NCBI GenBank assembly: GCA_964580725.1
Contig: CAZOLV010000014.1
Location: 3,438-67,437 of the forward strand
From: Amarolinea sp964580725
GTDB lineage: Bacteria > Chloroflexota > Anaerolineae > SSC4 > Amarolineaceae
Length of the DNA stretch: 64,000 nucleotides
Reading direction: 5' to 3'
Each line of letters starts with the position of its first letter. Positions within the stretch are counted from its first letter, which is position 1. The notes beneath the pieces are model-generated. The model had not been told where the DNA came from. It saw only the letters and a program-made list of their open reading frames with translations, and did no database searches. This document shows, piece by piece, positions 34,938-44,005 of the stretch. The translations under genes were made by a program, and so were the position numbers.

Positions 34938-36077
34938 TTACTTGAACAGTTCGCGCGCAATGATCGTGCGCTGGATTTGCGACGTGCCTTCGTAGATCTG
35001 ATAGATCTTGGCGTCTCGCATCAGTTTTTCCACCGGATACTCGGCGCTATAGCCGTAACCGCCGAACACCTGCACGGCGTCGGTTGCTGTCTTCATTGCC
35101 ATGTCGGCGCAGAAAGCCTTGGCGTAGGCGGCTTCTTTGGCGTTTGGCTGATGCTGATCTGCCAGCCAGGCCGCATGCCAGGTCAGCAGCCGGCCAGCGT
35201 GGATGTTCATGGCCATGTCGGCGATCATGAAGCTGATGCCCTGGAAGGCGCTGATCGGTTGGCCAAACGCCTTGCGTTCCTTCGCATACTTGACCGCCTC
35301 TTCCATCGCCCGGCGGGCGACGCCGACAGCGCCCGCCGCCACCGGTGGCCGTGACTTGTCGAACACGCCCATGGCCACACGGAAACCGGCGCCTTCCGGC
35401 CCGATGCGGTTGGCGACCGGCACTTCCACATTCTCCATAATCACTTCGCTCGTCCAACTGGCGTGCTGACCCATCTTCTCGATGGGCCGACCCGTCTGGA
35501 CACCCCATCCGCGCTCGACGATGAAGAAGTTCAGCCCGCGGTGACCGCCCGCCGGGTCAACTTTGGCCAGCACGACGAACAGATCGGCAATCGGCCCGTT
35601 GGTGATCCAGGTCTTGGCGCCGTTGAGGACATATTTGTCGCCGCGCCGCTCGGCCGTTGTCTTTATCCCCGCCACATCGGAGCCAGCGCCTGGTTCGGTG
35701 ACGCAGTAGGCGGGCATCTTGCGGTTTTCGATCACCCACTCGCCCAGGTAGTGCTTCTTCTGTTCTTCGTTGCCCCCGATGATGATCGGCAGACAGGCGA
35801 GCTGATTGAGCATCATCGCCGTCTGGATGCCGGAGCAGGCCCAGGCCAACTCTTCGCCCACGATGCACTCTTCGACAACGCTCACACCCGGCCCGCCATA
35901 GGCCTCGGGGATGTTCAGGTTCATCATGCCGATTTCTTGCGCTTTGTGGATGATCGGCCAGGGATATTCGCCGCTCTTGTCGTAGTGTTCCGCCACAGGC
36001 AGAATCTCCTTGACGGCGAAATCATGCGCCAGATCGCGCAACATGCGCTGCTCATCGGTCAGGGTAAATTCGATCAT
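34938..36077 (-). CDS. Acyl-CoA dehydrogenase
   Basis: FAD-dependent enzyme that introduces the alpha-beta double bond into acyl-CoA. 379 residues starting at ATG 36077 (MIEFTLTDEQRMLRDLAHDF); the open frame extends to 36209 but the extra residues are not family-like. Conserved: CVTEPGAGSDVAGIKTTAER, GAKTWITNG, FGQPISAFQGISF, QVFGGYGYSAEYPVEKLMRD and YEGTSQIQRTIIARELF. First gene of the dehydrogenase-thiolase operon, preceded by a promoter with an overlapping palindrome (36265-36314). The upstream region 36078-36264 shows no further gene. Confidence 0.95.
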   Translation of the reverse strand: MIEFTLTDEQRMLRDLAHDFAVKEILPVAEHYDKSGEYPWPIIHKAQEIGMMNLNIPEAYGGPGVSVVEECIVGEELAWACSGIQTAMMLNQLACLPIIIGGNEEQKKHYLGEWVIENRKMPAYCVTEPGAGSDVAGIKTTAERRGDKYVLNGAKTWITNGPIADLFVVLAKVDPAGGHRGLNFFIVERGWGVQTGRPIEKMGQHASWTSEVIMENVEVPVANRIGPEGAGFRVAMGVFDKSRPPVAAGAVGVARRAMEEAVKYAKERKAFGQPISAFQGISFMIADMAMNIHAGRLLTWHAAWLADQHQPNAKEAAYAKAFCADMAMKTATDAVQVFGGYGYSAEYPVEKLMRDAKIYQIYEGTSQIQRTIIARELFK

Positions 36078-36264
36078 GGTTGAAAGCCTCCACAACAGTG
36101 TTACAGATCGCCGTTGATCGTGTGAGATCGCACGGTGGACACAAAACACGGGGCGCGCCACGCACATGATGACGCCAGGCGCATCTGACACGCGCCGGCC
36201 GTCCGTCAATGGGCGTCAGGAGATGCACGCTGTGCGCCGCTGCGGCGCCGCGGGCGTGTAGATT

Positions 36265-36285
36265 TGATGACGCCCCGCGTCATCA
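36265..36285. promoter_or_regulatory. Operator-like palindrome next to the acyl-CoA dehydrogenase promoter
   Basis: Perfect 9-bp inverted repeat TGATGACGC-ccc-GCGTCATCA. It begins directly after the -10 box, across the expected transcription start, where a repressor would block initiation. The symmetry fits a TetR/FadR/GntR-type dimer, but the regulator is not identified. As a terminator it is poor: short stem and no T-run. Confidence 0.55.
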
Positions 36286-36314
36286 GTGTACCATACAACC
36301 AGCCTGTTTGGCAA
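36285..36314 (-). promoter_or_regulatory. Promoter for the acyl-CoA dehydrogenase-thiolase operon
   Basis: On the - strand: TTGCCA, 18-base spacer, TACACT, about 210 bases upstream of the acyl-CoA dehydrogenase ATG. Moderate match to consensus. Confidence 0.5.
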
Positions 36315-36333
36315 TTTCGAGACGATGGAGTCT

Positions 36334-38136
36334 CTAACCGGCATCAGGACGACGCCAGCCGCGGGCGGCGTAGTATTCGTTCAGGATCACGGCGAGGTCG
36401 GGAAGGGAGCCGGCGGCGCCGCCGTCTGGACGCGCCTGGGTCAGCAGGCGTGCGGGAAGCGTGTCATCGGCCAGACGCACGCCCAGCCGCTCGTTGATGC
36501 GCCGTTTCAGATCGAAGATGCGGGCGCCGGTCGCCATGACCTCGGCGGCGTCCCACGGCCAGCCCACCGCCGCCTGCACCAACTCCGCCACTTGCTCTGG
36601 CCCCACGTGCCCTTTGATGATGAATTTGCACAGGCCAAGCGGGTTGAAGACGCTGACGAAGTTCTGGTAGCGCACCGCCAGCGCCCCAGAGCCAACCTGA
36701 CTCAGGCGGTCGGGATCGTCGGGAAAGTCCAGGCCGGCCACCTGCTGCCCATAGCCAGGCCAGTAGGAACAGGCCTCCATGTGACAGGCGCCGCGGTTCG
36801 CCGTGGCGTAATTGGCTGCCAGGGAGAGAAACGCGCGCGGATCGTGGTAGGGAAGCTCCAGCTTCTTGACGGTCAGGTCGAGATCGGGCGCGCCCATGCC
36901 GTGCGCCAGGCGATGCACGCCCTCGGCCAGGCGATCGCCCAGGCCTGTGCGCTGTGCGATGGCGTGCACACAGCCGATCGCGGCCTCGGCGTTGCCCCAG
37001 GTCAAGCGCAGGCCGTCGCAATCGGCGCTGGTGAGCAGACCGCGCTCGAAGGCCTCGAAGGCGCAGGCCAGCGTGGCCGAGGTGGAGATGGCGTCCAGGC
37101 CATAGTCGTTGCACAGGAAGTTGATGTGGGCGATGCTTTCCAAATCATCGTTGAGCAGCAACGCGCCGAAACCGGCCAGCGTTTCGTATTCCGGCCCGTG
37201 ACCGCTGACGCCGGCGAAGCGCCCCTCCGTCAGTTCGACCGCCTTGCCGCAGCCGATGGGACAGGCGAAGCAAAAAGTGTGACGGTCGAACATCGTTTCG
37301 GCAATGGCCTGACCGCTGACGCGCGCCGCGCCGTCCCAGACGCCGGCGCGCCAGTTGTGCAGGGGCAAGTCGCCCACGCGCTCGGCGCCCGGCACGCCGC
37401 CCGCCGTACCGAGTTTGCTCAGACCGACGGCGAATTCTTTGATCTGCGCCGTGTGCGCTTTGACCACGCGGCGGAAGGCGGCCTCATCGGCGTAGGCCGG
37501 ACGCTCCTTGCCCCGCGTCACGATGGCTTTGATGCGTTTGGCGCCCAAGAGCGCACCCATGCCAGTGCGTCCGGCGGCCCGTGCGTGTTCGATGCCGCCC
37601 TGCATGACGCCGGCAAAACGCACCAGTCTCTCGCCCGCCACGCCAATGCTGGCCACCTGCGCCTTGGGGTCGGTTTCGGCGCGCAACTGGCTGAAGGTTT
37701 CGTAGTGGTTCTTGCCCCACAGGTGGCGGGCGGGGTGGATCGTAGCCCACTGGTCGTGGATATAGATGTAGACCGGCTCGGCGGCGCGCCCGGTGATCAC
37801 CAGGCCATCCAGCCCCGCAAACCGCAGTTCGGCGCCCCAGTGCCCGCCCATGTTCGATTCGCCCCAGATGCCGGTGAGGGGCGAACGACCGCACCAGGCT
37901 GACCGGCAGCCGGTGGGGGCGAACGTCCCGCTGAGCAGCCCGCCGAAGATGTAGAGCGGGCTGGCCGGATCGTCCGGCTCGCAGGCGGGGTCCATCTCTT
38001 GCTCGAAGAGCCAGGCGGCATACCCACTGCCCAACAGCCAGCAGCGCACATCGCTCTCGGCGATGGGCACGCGGCTGACGCTGTTGTCCGTCAGGTCAAT
38101 GCGCAGATACTGGCCGGCATAGGGTTGGTTCGTCAT
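36334..38136 (-). CDS. Aldehyde:ferredoxin oxidoreductase (tungsten/molybdenum AOR family)
   Basis: Oxidises aldehydes to carboxylic acids with ferredoxin, using tungstopterin and one [4Fe-4S] cluster; cytosolic. 600 residues, full length. N-terminal AOR_N domain starts GQYLRIDLTDNSVSRVPI, with GTFAPTGCRSAWCGRSPLTG and GESNMGGHWGAELRFAGLDG. Cluster cysteines are in CFACPIGCGK (C-x2-C-x3-C), with the fourth in NPLGLCKF. Pterin-binding DxxGL-like NDYGLDAIST is present. It lies 17 bases after the propeller lipoprotein gene, so it may be co-transcribed with the sigma/anti-sigma genes. Low-potential electron chemistry implies an anaerobic or facultative host. Confidence 0.95.
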   Translation of the reverse strand: MTNQPYAGQYLRIDLTDNSVSRVPIAESDVRCWLLGSGYAAWLFEQEMDPACEPDDPASPLYIFGGLLSGTFAPTGCRSAWCGRSPLTGIWGESNMGGHWGAELRFAGLDGLVITGRAAEPVYIYIHDQWATIHPARHLWGKNHYETFSQLRAETDPKAQVASIGVAGERLVRFAGVMQGGIEHARAAGRTGMGALLGAKRIKAIVTRGKERPAYADEAAFRRVVKAHTAQIKEFAVGLSKLGTAGGVPGAERVGDLPLHNWRAGVWDGAARVSGQAIAETMFDRHTFCFACPIGCGKAVELTEGRFAGVSGHGPEYETLAGFGALLLNDDLESIAHINFLCNDYGLDAISTSATLACAFEAFERGLLTSADCDGLRLTWGNAEAAIGCVHAIAQRTGLGDRLAEGVHRLAHGMGAPDLDLTVKKLELPYHDPRAFLSLAANYATANRGACHMEACSYWPGYGQQVAGLDFPDDPDRLSQVGSGALAVRYQNFVSVFNPLGLCKFIIKGHVGPEQVAELVQAAVGWPWDAAEVMATGARIFDLKRRINERLGVRLADDTLPARLLTQARPDGGAAGSLPDLAVILNEYYAARGWRRPDAG

Positions 38137-38153
38137 GTGGATACTCCGTTCGT

Positions 38154-40148
38154 TCAGGGCAAGAGTCGAGACTGTGCGCCGTTGGCGAGGAAGATGCGCT
38201 GATTTTGGCCGCCGGCGTCCATGCGCCAGAGCGCATGACTACCGTCGTCCTGGATGCGGGTGTAGATCAGACCCTGGTCATGCGGCAGCCACAGCGGCTG
38301 ACCGTCGCGCGGCCCGTTGGTGAGCGCTGCCAGGCCCTGGTCCGGGTTCCAGAGCAGAATGCCCAGGGTGGCGTCGGCCAGGCGCCCGCCGCTGAGCGCC
38401 AGCACTTCAGCAGCGGCCTGGCTGGCGGGACGCCAGGCCAGATCGCCGAAGGTTTGGCCCGGATCGCTGACGGCCTGACCTGTCCCGGTGAGAGAGGGTG
38501 CAAGCCACAGCGCCAGGGGCTGACCGGAAGCGCCCGCCGGCTGTGGGCGCAGATCAAGCCCGATCCAGGCCAGGCGCCCGCTGAGCGGCGCCAGGCGGAA
38601 GGCCAGCACGTTGGGCCGCAGGCGGCGGGGCGCCTGTTCGGCGGCGGCCAACTGCCAGAGCGAGGGTGCGCTTTCCTGCGAGGATTGGCGCAGGAAGAGC
38701 AGGCGGCCGTCGGCCAGCCATTGGGGCGCCAGATCGCGCCCATCGGCGGGCGGGGCGAAGAGTGGGGCCGGCGCCGATTGGCCAGGAACGACTTGCCAGA
38801 CCTGGCTGAAGGCGATGGGTTTGACGCCAGGGCGCGCCGCCCAGATGCGATCTTCGGCGCGGGTGTAGGCCAGGCGCGGCGTCTCCGCAGCGGGCGCCCA
38901 GGCCAGATCGGCAAAGGCGCGCTGTGCGGCGTCGGGGCCGAAGACCTGGCTGGGCAGATTGGCCAGCAGATCGAGCGGCTGGCGGCGGCGGGTCTCCAGA
39001 TCGAGCAGATCGAGATGGGCGGTGATCACATCGTTTGGCGCCAGTTCGTACCAGGCCAGGGCGACCTGACGCCCGTCGGGCGCGGCGGCAAAGGCGCTCA
39101 GGCCGGCGACCGGTTGATTGGCGATTGCGCCGACGGTGGGTAAATCGGTGAGCAGCGTCTGGCGACCCGTCGAGGCGACGAGCCAGAGGTTGCCATCGTC
39201 GCCGGCGAACAGCAGGCGGTACTGGTGGGCGCGCGCTGTCGCTTCGGCGACGGGATCGGTCACGGCGATGCGGAAGAGGCGCGAGGTGAACCGTTGGACA
39301 CCCCATGTCGCCTTGACCATGATGGTGTAGCTGCCGGCGGGCAGGTCAACCCGCCAGGGCGCAGCAAGACTGGCCGGCAGCGTGAATTCGTGCAAGGGCG
39401 TGCGTTGCAGCGGCTCGGAAACGGTCAGGGCGATGGGTGATGTGGGGGTGAGGGTGATCGGAATGGCGACGGTGATCGTTGCGCCGCGCTCGATGGCGAT
39501 CACGTCGGCGGGCGGCGCCCAGGTGAGATCGAGGCAGCCGATGTCCCAACAGAAGCTGTATTGTGCGCCCGGATGCTGCTGCCCGCCGGTCTGCAGGGCG
39601 ATGGCGGGCGGCTGCTGTTCGATGGGGCGGCTGGTGGGCGGGGGCGTGATGTCCAGCCCGGGAACTTCACGTTCGCCAGTTTGCAGGGTGGCGCTCTGCA
39701 GGGCAAAATCGCCGGCGCGGCGCAGCGGTTTGATCTCGATGCTGGCGCTCAGTTCACGGCTGTTTTGATAGAGCGCCAGGCGGATGCGGATGTTGCCGGC
39801 GCCGGTGGGCAGGGTGACCTGGCCCAACGACTGCCGTGCGGCGCGCCGGGTGTCGAGCACGATCGGTCCGGCGGCTGCCGCGCCGCGATCGCCGGTCGTC
39901 GGTTCGGCCGTCAGGTTGAAACGCTGATAGGCGCTGACGCGCGGGCGGCCTTGCGCATCGAAATAGGCGATTACCACGGGCGCTTGATTTGGCCCCGACT
40001 CCAGCCGCACGCTGAAATCGTCTGCCAGGCGTAAAATTTCGGTGGGCAGGACGAGGGGCGATTCGGCCGGGGTGCGGGTGCAGGCAGCGAGTAGCAGCGC
40101 CAGCATGACGAGGAGGGGGACGCGGTAGAAGTTGCGTTGCGTTGCCAT
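38154..40148 (-). CDS. Lipoprotein with beta-propeller-like repeats
   Basis: 664 residues. N-terminus FYRVPLLVMLALLLAAC, a lipoprotein signal with lipobox LAAC. Then about 280 residues of beta-rich domain with TITVAIPITLTPTSP and a GSYTIMVKATWG strand, and a C-terminal six- or seven-bladed propeller-like repeat region (FAAAPDGRQVALAWYE, DLAWAPAAETPRLAYTR, DLAWRPAS, LTNGPRDGQPLWLPHDQGL) resembling TolB-type blades. Third gene after the ECF sigma factor and anti-sigma factor, separated by 22 bases, so it is probably part of the same extracytoplasmic sensing unit. Start at 40148 (MATQRN) is preferred. Confidence 0.8.
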   Translation of the reverse strand: MATQRNFYRVPLLVMLALLLAACTRTPAESPLVLPTEILRLADDFSVRLESGPNQAPVVIAYFDAQGRPRVSAYQRFNLTAEPTTGDRGAAAAGPIVLDTRRAARQSLGQVTLPTGAGNIRIRLALYQNSRELSASIEIKPLRRAGDFALQSATLQTGEREVPGLDITPPPTSRPIEQQPPAIALQTGGQQHPGAQYSFCWDIGCLDLTWAPPADVIAIERGATITVAIPITLTPTSPIALTVSEPLQRTPLHEFTLPASLAAPWRVDLPAGSYTIMVKATWGVQRFTSRLFRIAVTDPVAEATARAHQYRLLFAGDDGNLWLVASTGRQTLLTDLPTVGAIANQPVAGLSAFAAAPDGRQVALAWYELAPNDVITAHLDLLDLETRRRQPLDLLANLPSQVFGPDAAQRAFADLAWAPAAETPRLAYTRAEDRIWAARPGVKPIAFSQVWQVVPGQSAPAPLFAPPADGRDLAPQWLADGRLLFLRQSSQESAPSLWQLAAAEQAPRRLRPNVLAFRLAPLSGRLAWIGLDLRPQPAGASGQPLALWLAPSLTGTGQAVSDPGQTFGDLAWRPASQAAAEVLALSGGRLADATLGILLWNPDQGLAALTNGPRDGQPLWLPHDQGLIYTRIQDDGSHALWRMDAGGQNQRIFLANGAQSRLLP

Positions 40149-40170
40149 TGGCTCTTGCCTCAAACCATGC

Positions 40171-42519
40171 TCATGACTGGCCGCGCGCCAGCGGCTGCAC
40201 GAAGCTGACTTCCAGGAAGGGCCAGCCCTGTTCCACTTTGAGGAGACCGAAGACCTGCACCTCGCTGCCGGCGGTCAGCCCGTCGGTGAGCGCAGTGGGC
40301 GCGTCGGCGGCGTTGCGCACCCAGACCGAAGCGCCGCTTTGATCGCGCAGCGCCCACTGCCCCAGGCGTGGGGCGTCGGCGGGCAAGTCGCCCGGCGCGC
40401 TGGTCAGGTAGATGCCAGTCATGACGACGATACGGCCGGTGAAGGCGGTGGGCGCGGCGCGCACATCGGCCAGGGACGGGGCGTCGTAGTAGGGGATGTC
40501 GAGCAGGACGCCGGCGATGCGCCAGGCGCCATCTGGGCGGCGCTGCCAGAAAAGATGCAGGCTGTCAGGCTGACCATCTGCCTGGCGACGCCGCACGCGC
40601 ACGGCGACTTCGCCCGGCGCTTGGAAATCAGGCGGGTTGACGGCGGGCGCCTGCGCTTCGACAGTGACGCGGCCGCCGGCCAGCGCCCGCAAGACGACGG
40701 CCAGCGCCTCTGCGCGGTCGCTGCCTGCGCTGCAGGTCTGCCCGTAGGTGCAGGTCGTCCAGCCGCTTTCGTTCAGCCAGCGCGCCAGGCCAGGCTGATC
40801 GCCGGCGGCAATGGCCTGGGCGAGGGCGGTGAGGACAGCGTCGAAATCGCTTTCGGCGACGACGGCGAGGGTGGAGGGCGGCGGGGCCGTGCGCCAGCCG
40901 AACGCCTGCGGCGCGCTGGCGCCTGCTGCGGCAGGCAGGCTGAGGGTGACGGTGACCTGGTCGGAAGGGCGCAGCAGGCGCAGCGGTTGAGAGGCGTCTG
41001 GCGCCCACAGCACCCAGGCTTCGAGTGCATTAGGCGCGGCGGGCGACCAGAGCAGCGGGCGCAGTCCGGCGCCGGGCAGATGCGTCAGGCTGACCGGCTT
41101 GCCGCTGCTGAAAGAGAGCAGCCGAATGTCTGTGCCGGCGGCGCTGCCGGCGGCGAGGGTGTAGATGACATAATCTTCATCGGGCGCCAGCAGGTAGTGT
41201 TGGATGGGCAATGTGGCCGACACGGCGACCGACTGCTGGCCGGTGGTCAAATCTTGGCGGACGAGGATGGAGCCGCCCTGCGGGTTGTCGGCCAGGTAGT
41301 AGGCGTAGCGGGCGCGTGGGCCGAGGCTCGGCTGGTGCAAGCGCCAGGTCGGGCCATCTTCGTAGATGTAGGGCTGCGAAACGGCGGGCTGGCCGGGCGT
41401 CAGCGCCTGAATCTGACCGCTGCCGTCTTCGGCGGCGCTGGCGCTGAGGAGAATGTAGGCCGTTTCGCTGGCGGCGTTCCAGCCGAGCAAGCGCGGGTAG
41501 CCCTGATCGAAACCGAAGCTGTCGGTGGGCAGGCCGGCCTGCAGGCGCAACAGGGTGACTTGATAGGTTTCGTTGGGGCGCTGGATGAGCAGGGCCAGCG
41601 CCAGGCCATCGGGCGACCAGGTCAGGGTGACGATGCGACCGTTGAGACGCCCGGCGGGCAGCAGCGTCAGCGAGAGGCTGCCGTCGAGCGAGAGCAGTTG
41701 CAGATCGTCGTTGGCGACGGCGAGCCACTGGGCGTTGGGGCTGAGGGCCGCTGCGCCCTGTGCGGAGAGCCGGGTCAGGGGGATGTTGGCGCCGCCGCCG
41801 GCGGGCTGGGCGTAGATGGCGCTGCCGGCCTGGCCAGGCAGGCCGTAGATGAGCCACGGCGTGCAGTCAGGACAGGGGGTGGGGGCGTTGGGCGCTGGCG
41901 ACGATTGGTCGCAGCCGGGGCATGGGGTGCTGTCAGGTCGTTGCGCGGCGGGCGCTTGATCGCAGTCGGGGCACGGCGTCGCGCCAGGGTCAGGCTGCTG
42001 TGATGGCGATGATGGGTTGCAGCCTGGGCACGGGGTGCCGGTGAGCGAGATGGGCGAGGCGTCGCTGCAGGCCGCGCCCGTGCAGTTGACCGGGCAGTCG
42101 GCGCCGGCGGTACATTCGGCGGCGGTGCGCACGGGGCGCTGCTGCAGACGCAGCAGGCCACTGAAGACCAGGACGAAGAGGGCGACGCCGGCCAGGAAGA
42201 GGAGTTCGCTGCTGAGACGGCGGGGGCTGAGCGGGGCGGCGGGTCTGGTTGCAGCGGCGCTCCATGATGCACTGCGCCCGAAGAGCGGGCGGCTGGCGGC
42301 CAGACGCTGACGGAGGTCGGCGGCCAGGCGCGGCGACGGGGTGCGGGCGGGCAGGCTGCGCAGGAGAAGCGTCTCTTGCGCCTGGTAGGCGTCGAGCAGT
42401 TGGCGGCAGGCCACACAGCCCTGCAGGTGGGCGTCTACCTGGGTGCGTTCGGCGGCGCTCAGTTCACGCTGATGGGCCAGCAGGAAGCGGATCTGCCCAT
42501 GTTCAGGTTGGGTCGTCAT
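40171..42519 (-). CDS. zf-HC2 anti-sigma factor with large extracytoplasmic region and CPxC repeats
   Basis: 782 residues. The cytoplasmic N-terminus carries the anti-sigma zinc motif His31-x3-Cys35-x2-Cys38 (AHLQGCVACRQLLDAY), which binds ECF sigma factors. A membrane helix spans about 105-124. Just outside it is a Cys-rich stretch (residues 136-219) with twelve cysteines, including four TPCP-G/D-C repeats. A propeller-like region follows (about 220-560), then a scaffold ending in an OB-like domain (VVMTGIYL..EVQVFGLLKVEQGWPFLEV). The gene overlaps the sigma gene by 4 bases (ATGA). It is far larger than usual anti-sigma factors and probably senses the envelope directly. Confidence 0.88.
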   Translation of the reverse strand: MTTQPEHGQIRFLLAHQRELSAAERTQVDAHLQGCVACRQLLDAYQAQETLLLRSLPARTPSPRLAADLRQRLAASRPLFGRSASWSAAATRPAAPLSPRRLSSELLFLAGVALFVLVFSGLLRLQQRPVRTAAECTAGADCPVNCTGAACSDASPISLTGTPCPGCNPSSPSQQPDPGATPCPDCDQAPAAQRPDSTPCPGCDQSSPAPNAPTPCPDCTPWLIYGLPGQAGSAIYAQPAGGGANIPLTRLSAQGAAALSPNAQWLAVANDDLQLLSLDGSLSLTLLPAGRLNGRIVTLTWSPDGLALALLIQRPNETYQVTLLRLQAGLPTDSFGFDQGYPRLLGWNAASETAYILLSASAAEDGSGQIQALTPGQPAVSQPYIYEDGPTWRLHQPSLGPRARYAYYLADNPQGGSILVRQDLTTGQQSVAVSATLPIQHYLLAPDEDYVIYTLAAGSAAGTDIRLLSFSSGKPVSLTHLPGAGLRPLLWSPAAPNALEAWVLWAPDASQPLRLLRPSDQVTVTLSLPAAAGASAPQAFGWRTAPPPSTLAVVAESDFDAVLTALAQAIAAGDQPGLARWLNESGWTTCTYGQTCSAGSDRAEALAVVLRALAGGRVTVEAQAPAVNPPDFQAPGEVAVRVRRRQADGQPDSLHLFWQRRPDGAWRIAGVLLDIPYYDAPSLADVRAAPTAFTGRIVVMTGIYLTSAPGDLPADAPRLGQWALRDQSGASVWVRNAADAPTALTDGLTAGSEVQVFGLLKVEQGWPFLEVSFVQPLARGQS

Positions 42520-43076
42520 GCCTTCTTGCCCTCCTGCTCGCTGTAGACCTGGCGAAAACGTTCGCGGGCGCGAAAGAGGCGCGTCTTGACGGCGCCGCGC
42601 GAGCAGCCCATGATTTCGGCGATCTCCTCTGTGCTCAGGTTGTCGTAGATGTAGAGCACCAGACAGGTGCGTTGATCTACAGAGAGTTGGGCGAGAGCGG
42701 CGCGCACGGCGAGCGTCTCGGCGGCGGCGCCTTCGGGGCTATCGCTTTGGGGGCCGGAATCGTCATCGAAGAAAGGGAGCCATTGGATCAGCCGCCGGCG
42801 CCGCAAGGCGTCGTAGCAGGCGTTGGTGGCGATGCGGTAGAGCCAGGCGCGGTAGTTGGAATCGGTTGGCAGGCGCGCCAGAGCATGGTAGGCCTTGACG
42901 AAGGTCTCCTGCGTCAGGTCTTCGGCCTGCTCCCAATGTCCCACCATGCGCAAGATGTAGCTGAAGATGGGGCGCTGGTACTGGGTGTACAGGCGCTCGA
43001 ACAGTTCCTCCAGGGCACGCGGCGCCGCCGGGGTGGACTGGGCCTGGCTCAACATTGTTGCCTCGAAGTAAGTCAT
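42516..43076 (-). CDS. ECF-type RNA polymerase sigma factor
   Basis: 186 residues from ATG 43076 (MTYFEATML); a GTG at 43112 is an alternative. Region 2 (FERLYTQYQRPIFSYILRMV, AEDLTQETFVKAYHAL, AWLYRIATNACYDALRRRR) recognises the -10; region 4 (QRTCLVLYIYDNLSTEEIAE then GCSRGAVKTRLFRARERF) recognises the -35. Both are intact. It is co-translated with the cognate zf-HC2 anti-sigma factor and probably autoregulates the operon. Between 43077 and 43261 there is only a degenerate CCTGATAGG repeat. Confidence 0.95.
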   Translation of the reverse strand: MTYFEATMLSQAQSTPAAPRALEELFERLYTQYQRPIFSYILRMVGHWEQAEDLTQETFVKAYHALARLPTDSNYRAWLYRIATNACYDALRRRRLIQWLPFFDDDSGPQSDSPEGAAAETLAVRAALAQLSVDQRTCLVLYIYDNLSTEEIAEIMGCSRGAVKTRLFRARERFRQVYSEQEGKKA

Positions 43077-43261
43077 GCCGATCGGTTCGCTCCGCTTGCT
43101 GAGGGTTGCCACGGAATCGGTGCTCCATCTACGCTTTACAGGCCAGCGTGAAGTCTGTGCTCAATAATCCCGGAGGAAAAACCTGATAGGTTTGGCGCTT
43201 CCGCTCCGTGGTCATCATGCTGAAACGAGCGAACGGATCAACGGGTTACAGGCGGGTCAAC

Positions 43262-43996
43262 TCATGGCCCGCCGACTTGCACACGCACGTTGCACTCGCC
43301 ATAGTTGCCGGTGATGTCAACTGTGCGTAGATAGAGCGTGTAGGCGCCCGGCGGCAGCCCGGCGGTGTTCCAAAGGCCAAGCAGGCCGTCGAAAACGGGC
43401 TGGCGCGCCGAACTGATGAAGGTGGGGTCGCCGGGGCCGCTGCTCGGCTTGAACTCCAGCTTGTAGTAGTCAAAATTGTCGGCGTTGGCGCTGCCGATGA
43501 CCTGCACCTGGCCACTGACGCGTTGTTCGACGCCGGGACGCAGGAGCCGGGCGCGGCCATCCGGGCAGAAGGGGGCGACGATAGGCGGCGTTGTCGGCGT
43601 CAGTGAGATGGTGGGGGTGGGGCGCGGGGTGGGTAGGCGGTTGGGGGGCGGCAGGGGGGTGGGGGTGGCGGTGGGCGGTTCGGGGGTGGGTGTCTGGGTC
43701 GGCAGGACGAAGAGGGTGGGGGTTGGCGAAACGACCGCATCCACGAGGGGTTGAACGGCGGCGGCCAGGGTGGTGCTGATCAGGTAGACGGCTGCCATGA
43801 CGACGAGCAAGAAGAAGCTGACGTTGAGCGCCTGGTAGGTCTTGTTGAGCGCCGCTTCGCGCTCCAGGCTGAAGGCGGCCTGGCGCCGCTCGCGCCGCGC
43901 CTCAATGGCCACTCTGAGGTACCAAAGGGCAATAAGACCACAGGCGGCGTAGACCCAGGGGGCATAGTCACTGATCAGCTTGACGATGATCGCCAT
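43262..43996 (-). CDS. Membrane protein with TPT linker and extracytoplasmic beta domain
   Basis: 244 residues. Two membrane helices (about 11-29 and 58-80) with a charged cytoplasmic loop (EARRERRQAAFSLEREAALN). After the second helix comes a ~50-residue Thr/Pro-rich linker, then a ~90-residue beta domain (RVSGQVQVIGSANADNFDYY .. GLWNTAGLPPGAYTLYLRTV .. GECNVRVQV) with two Cys that may form a disulfide. This C-terminal module resembles Ig-like domains found near penicillin-binding proteins in Chloroflexi; that is a weak impression. It starts 9 bases after the PNP stop. Confidence 0.7.
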   Translation of the reverse strand: MAIIVKLISDYAPWVYAACGLIALWYLRVAIEARRERRQAAFSLEREAALNKTYQALNVSFFLLVVMAAVYLISTTLAAAVQPLVDAVVSPTPTLFVLPTQTPTPEPPTATPTPLPPPNRLPTPRPTPTISLTPTTPPIVAPFCPDGRARLLRPGVEQRVSGQVQVIGSANADNFDYYKLEFKPSSGPGDPTFISSARQPVFDGLLGLWNTAGLPPGAYTLYLRTVDITGNYGECNVRVQVGGP

Positions 43997-44005
43997 GCGT
44001 TGCGC

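Noticed and set aside
36286..37902. 538-residue open frame on the + strand
   Set aside because: Shadow of the aldehyde:ferredoxin oxidoreductase; composition (Gly, Ala, His, Arg rich) is typical of antisense frames in high-GC DNA.
40339..42003. 554-residue open frame on the + strand
   Set aside because: Antisense shadow of the anti-sigma factor gene.
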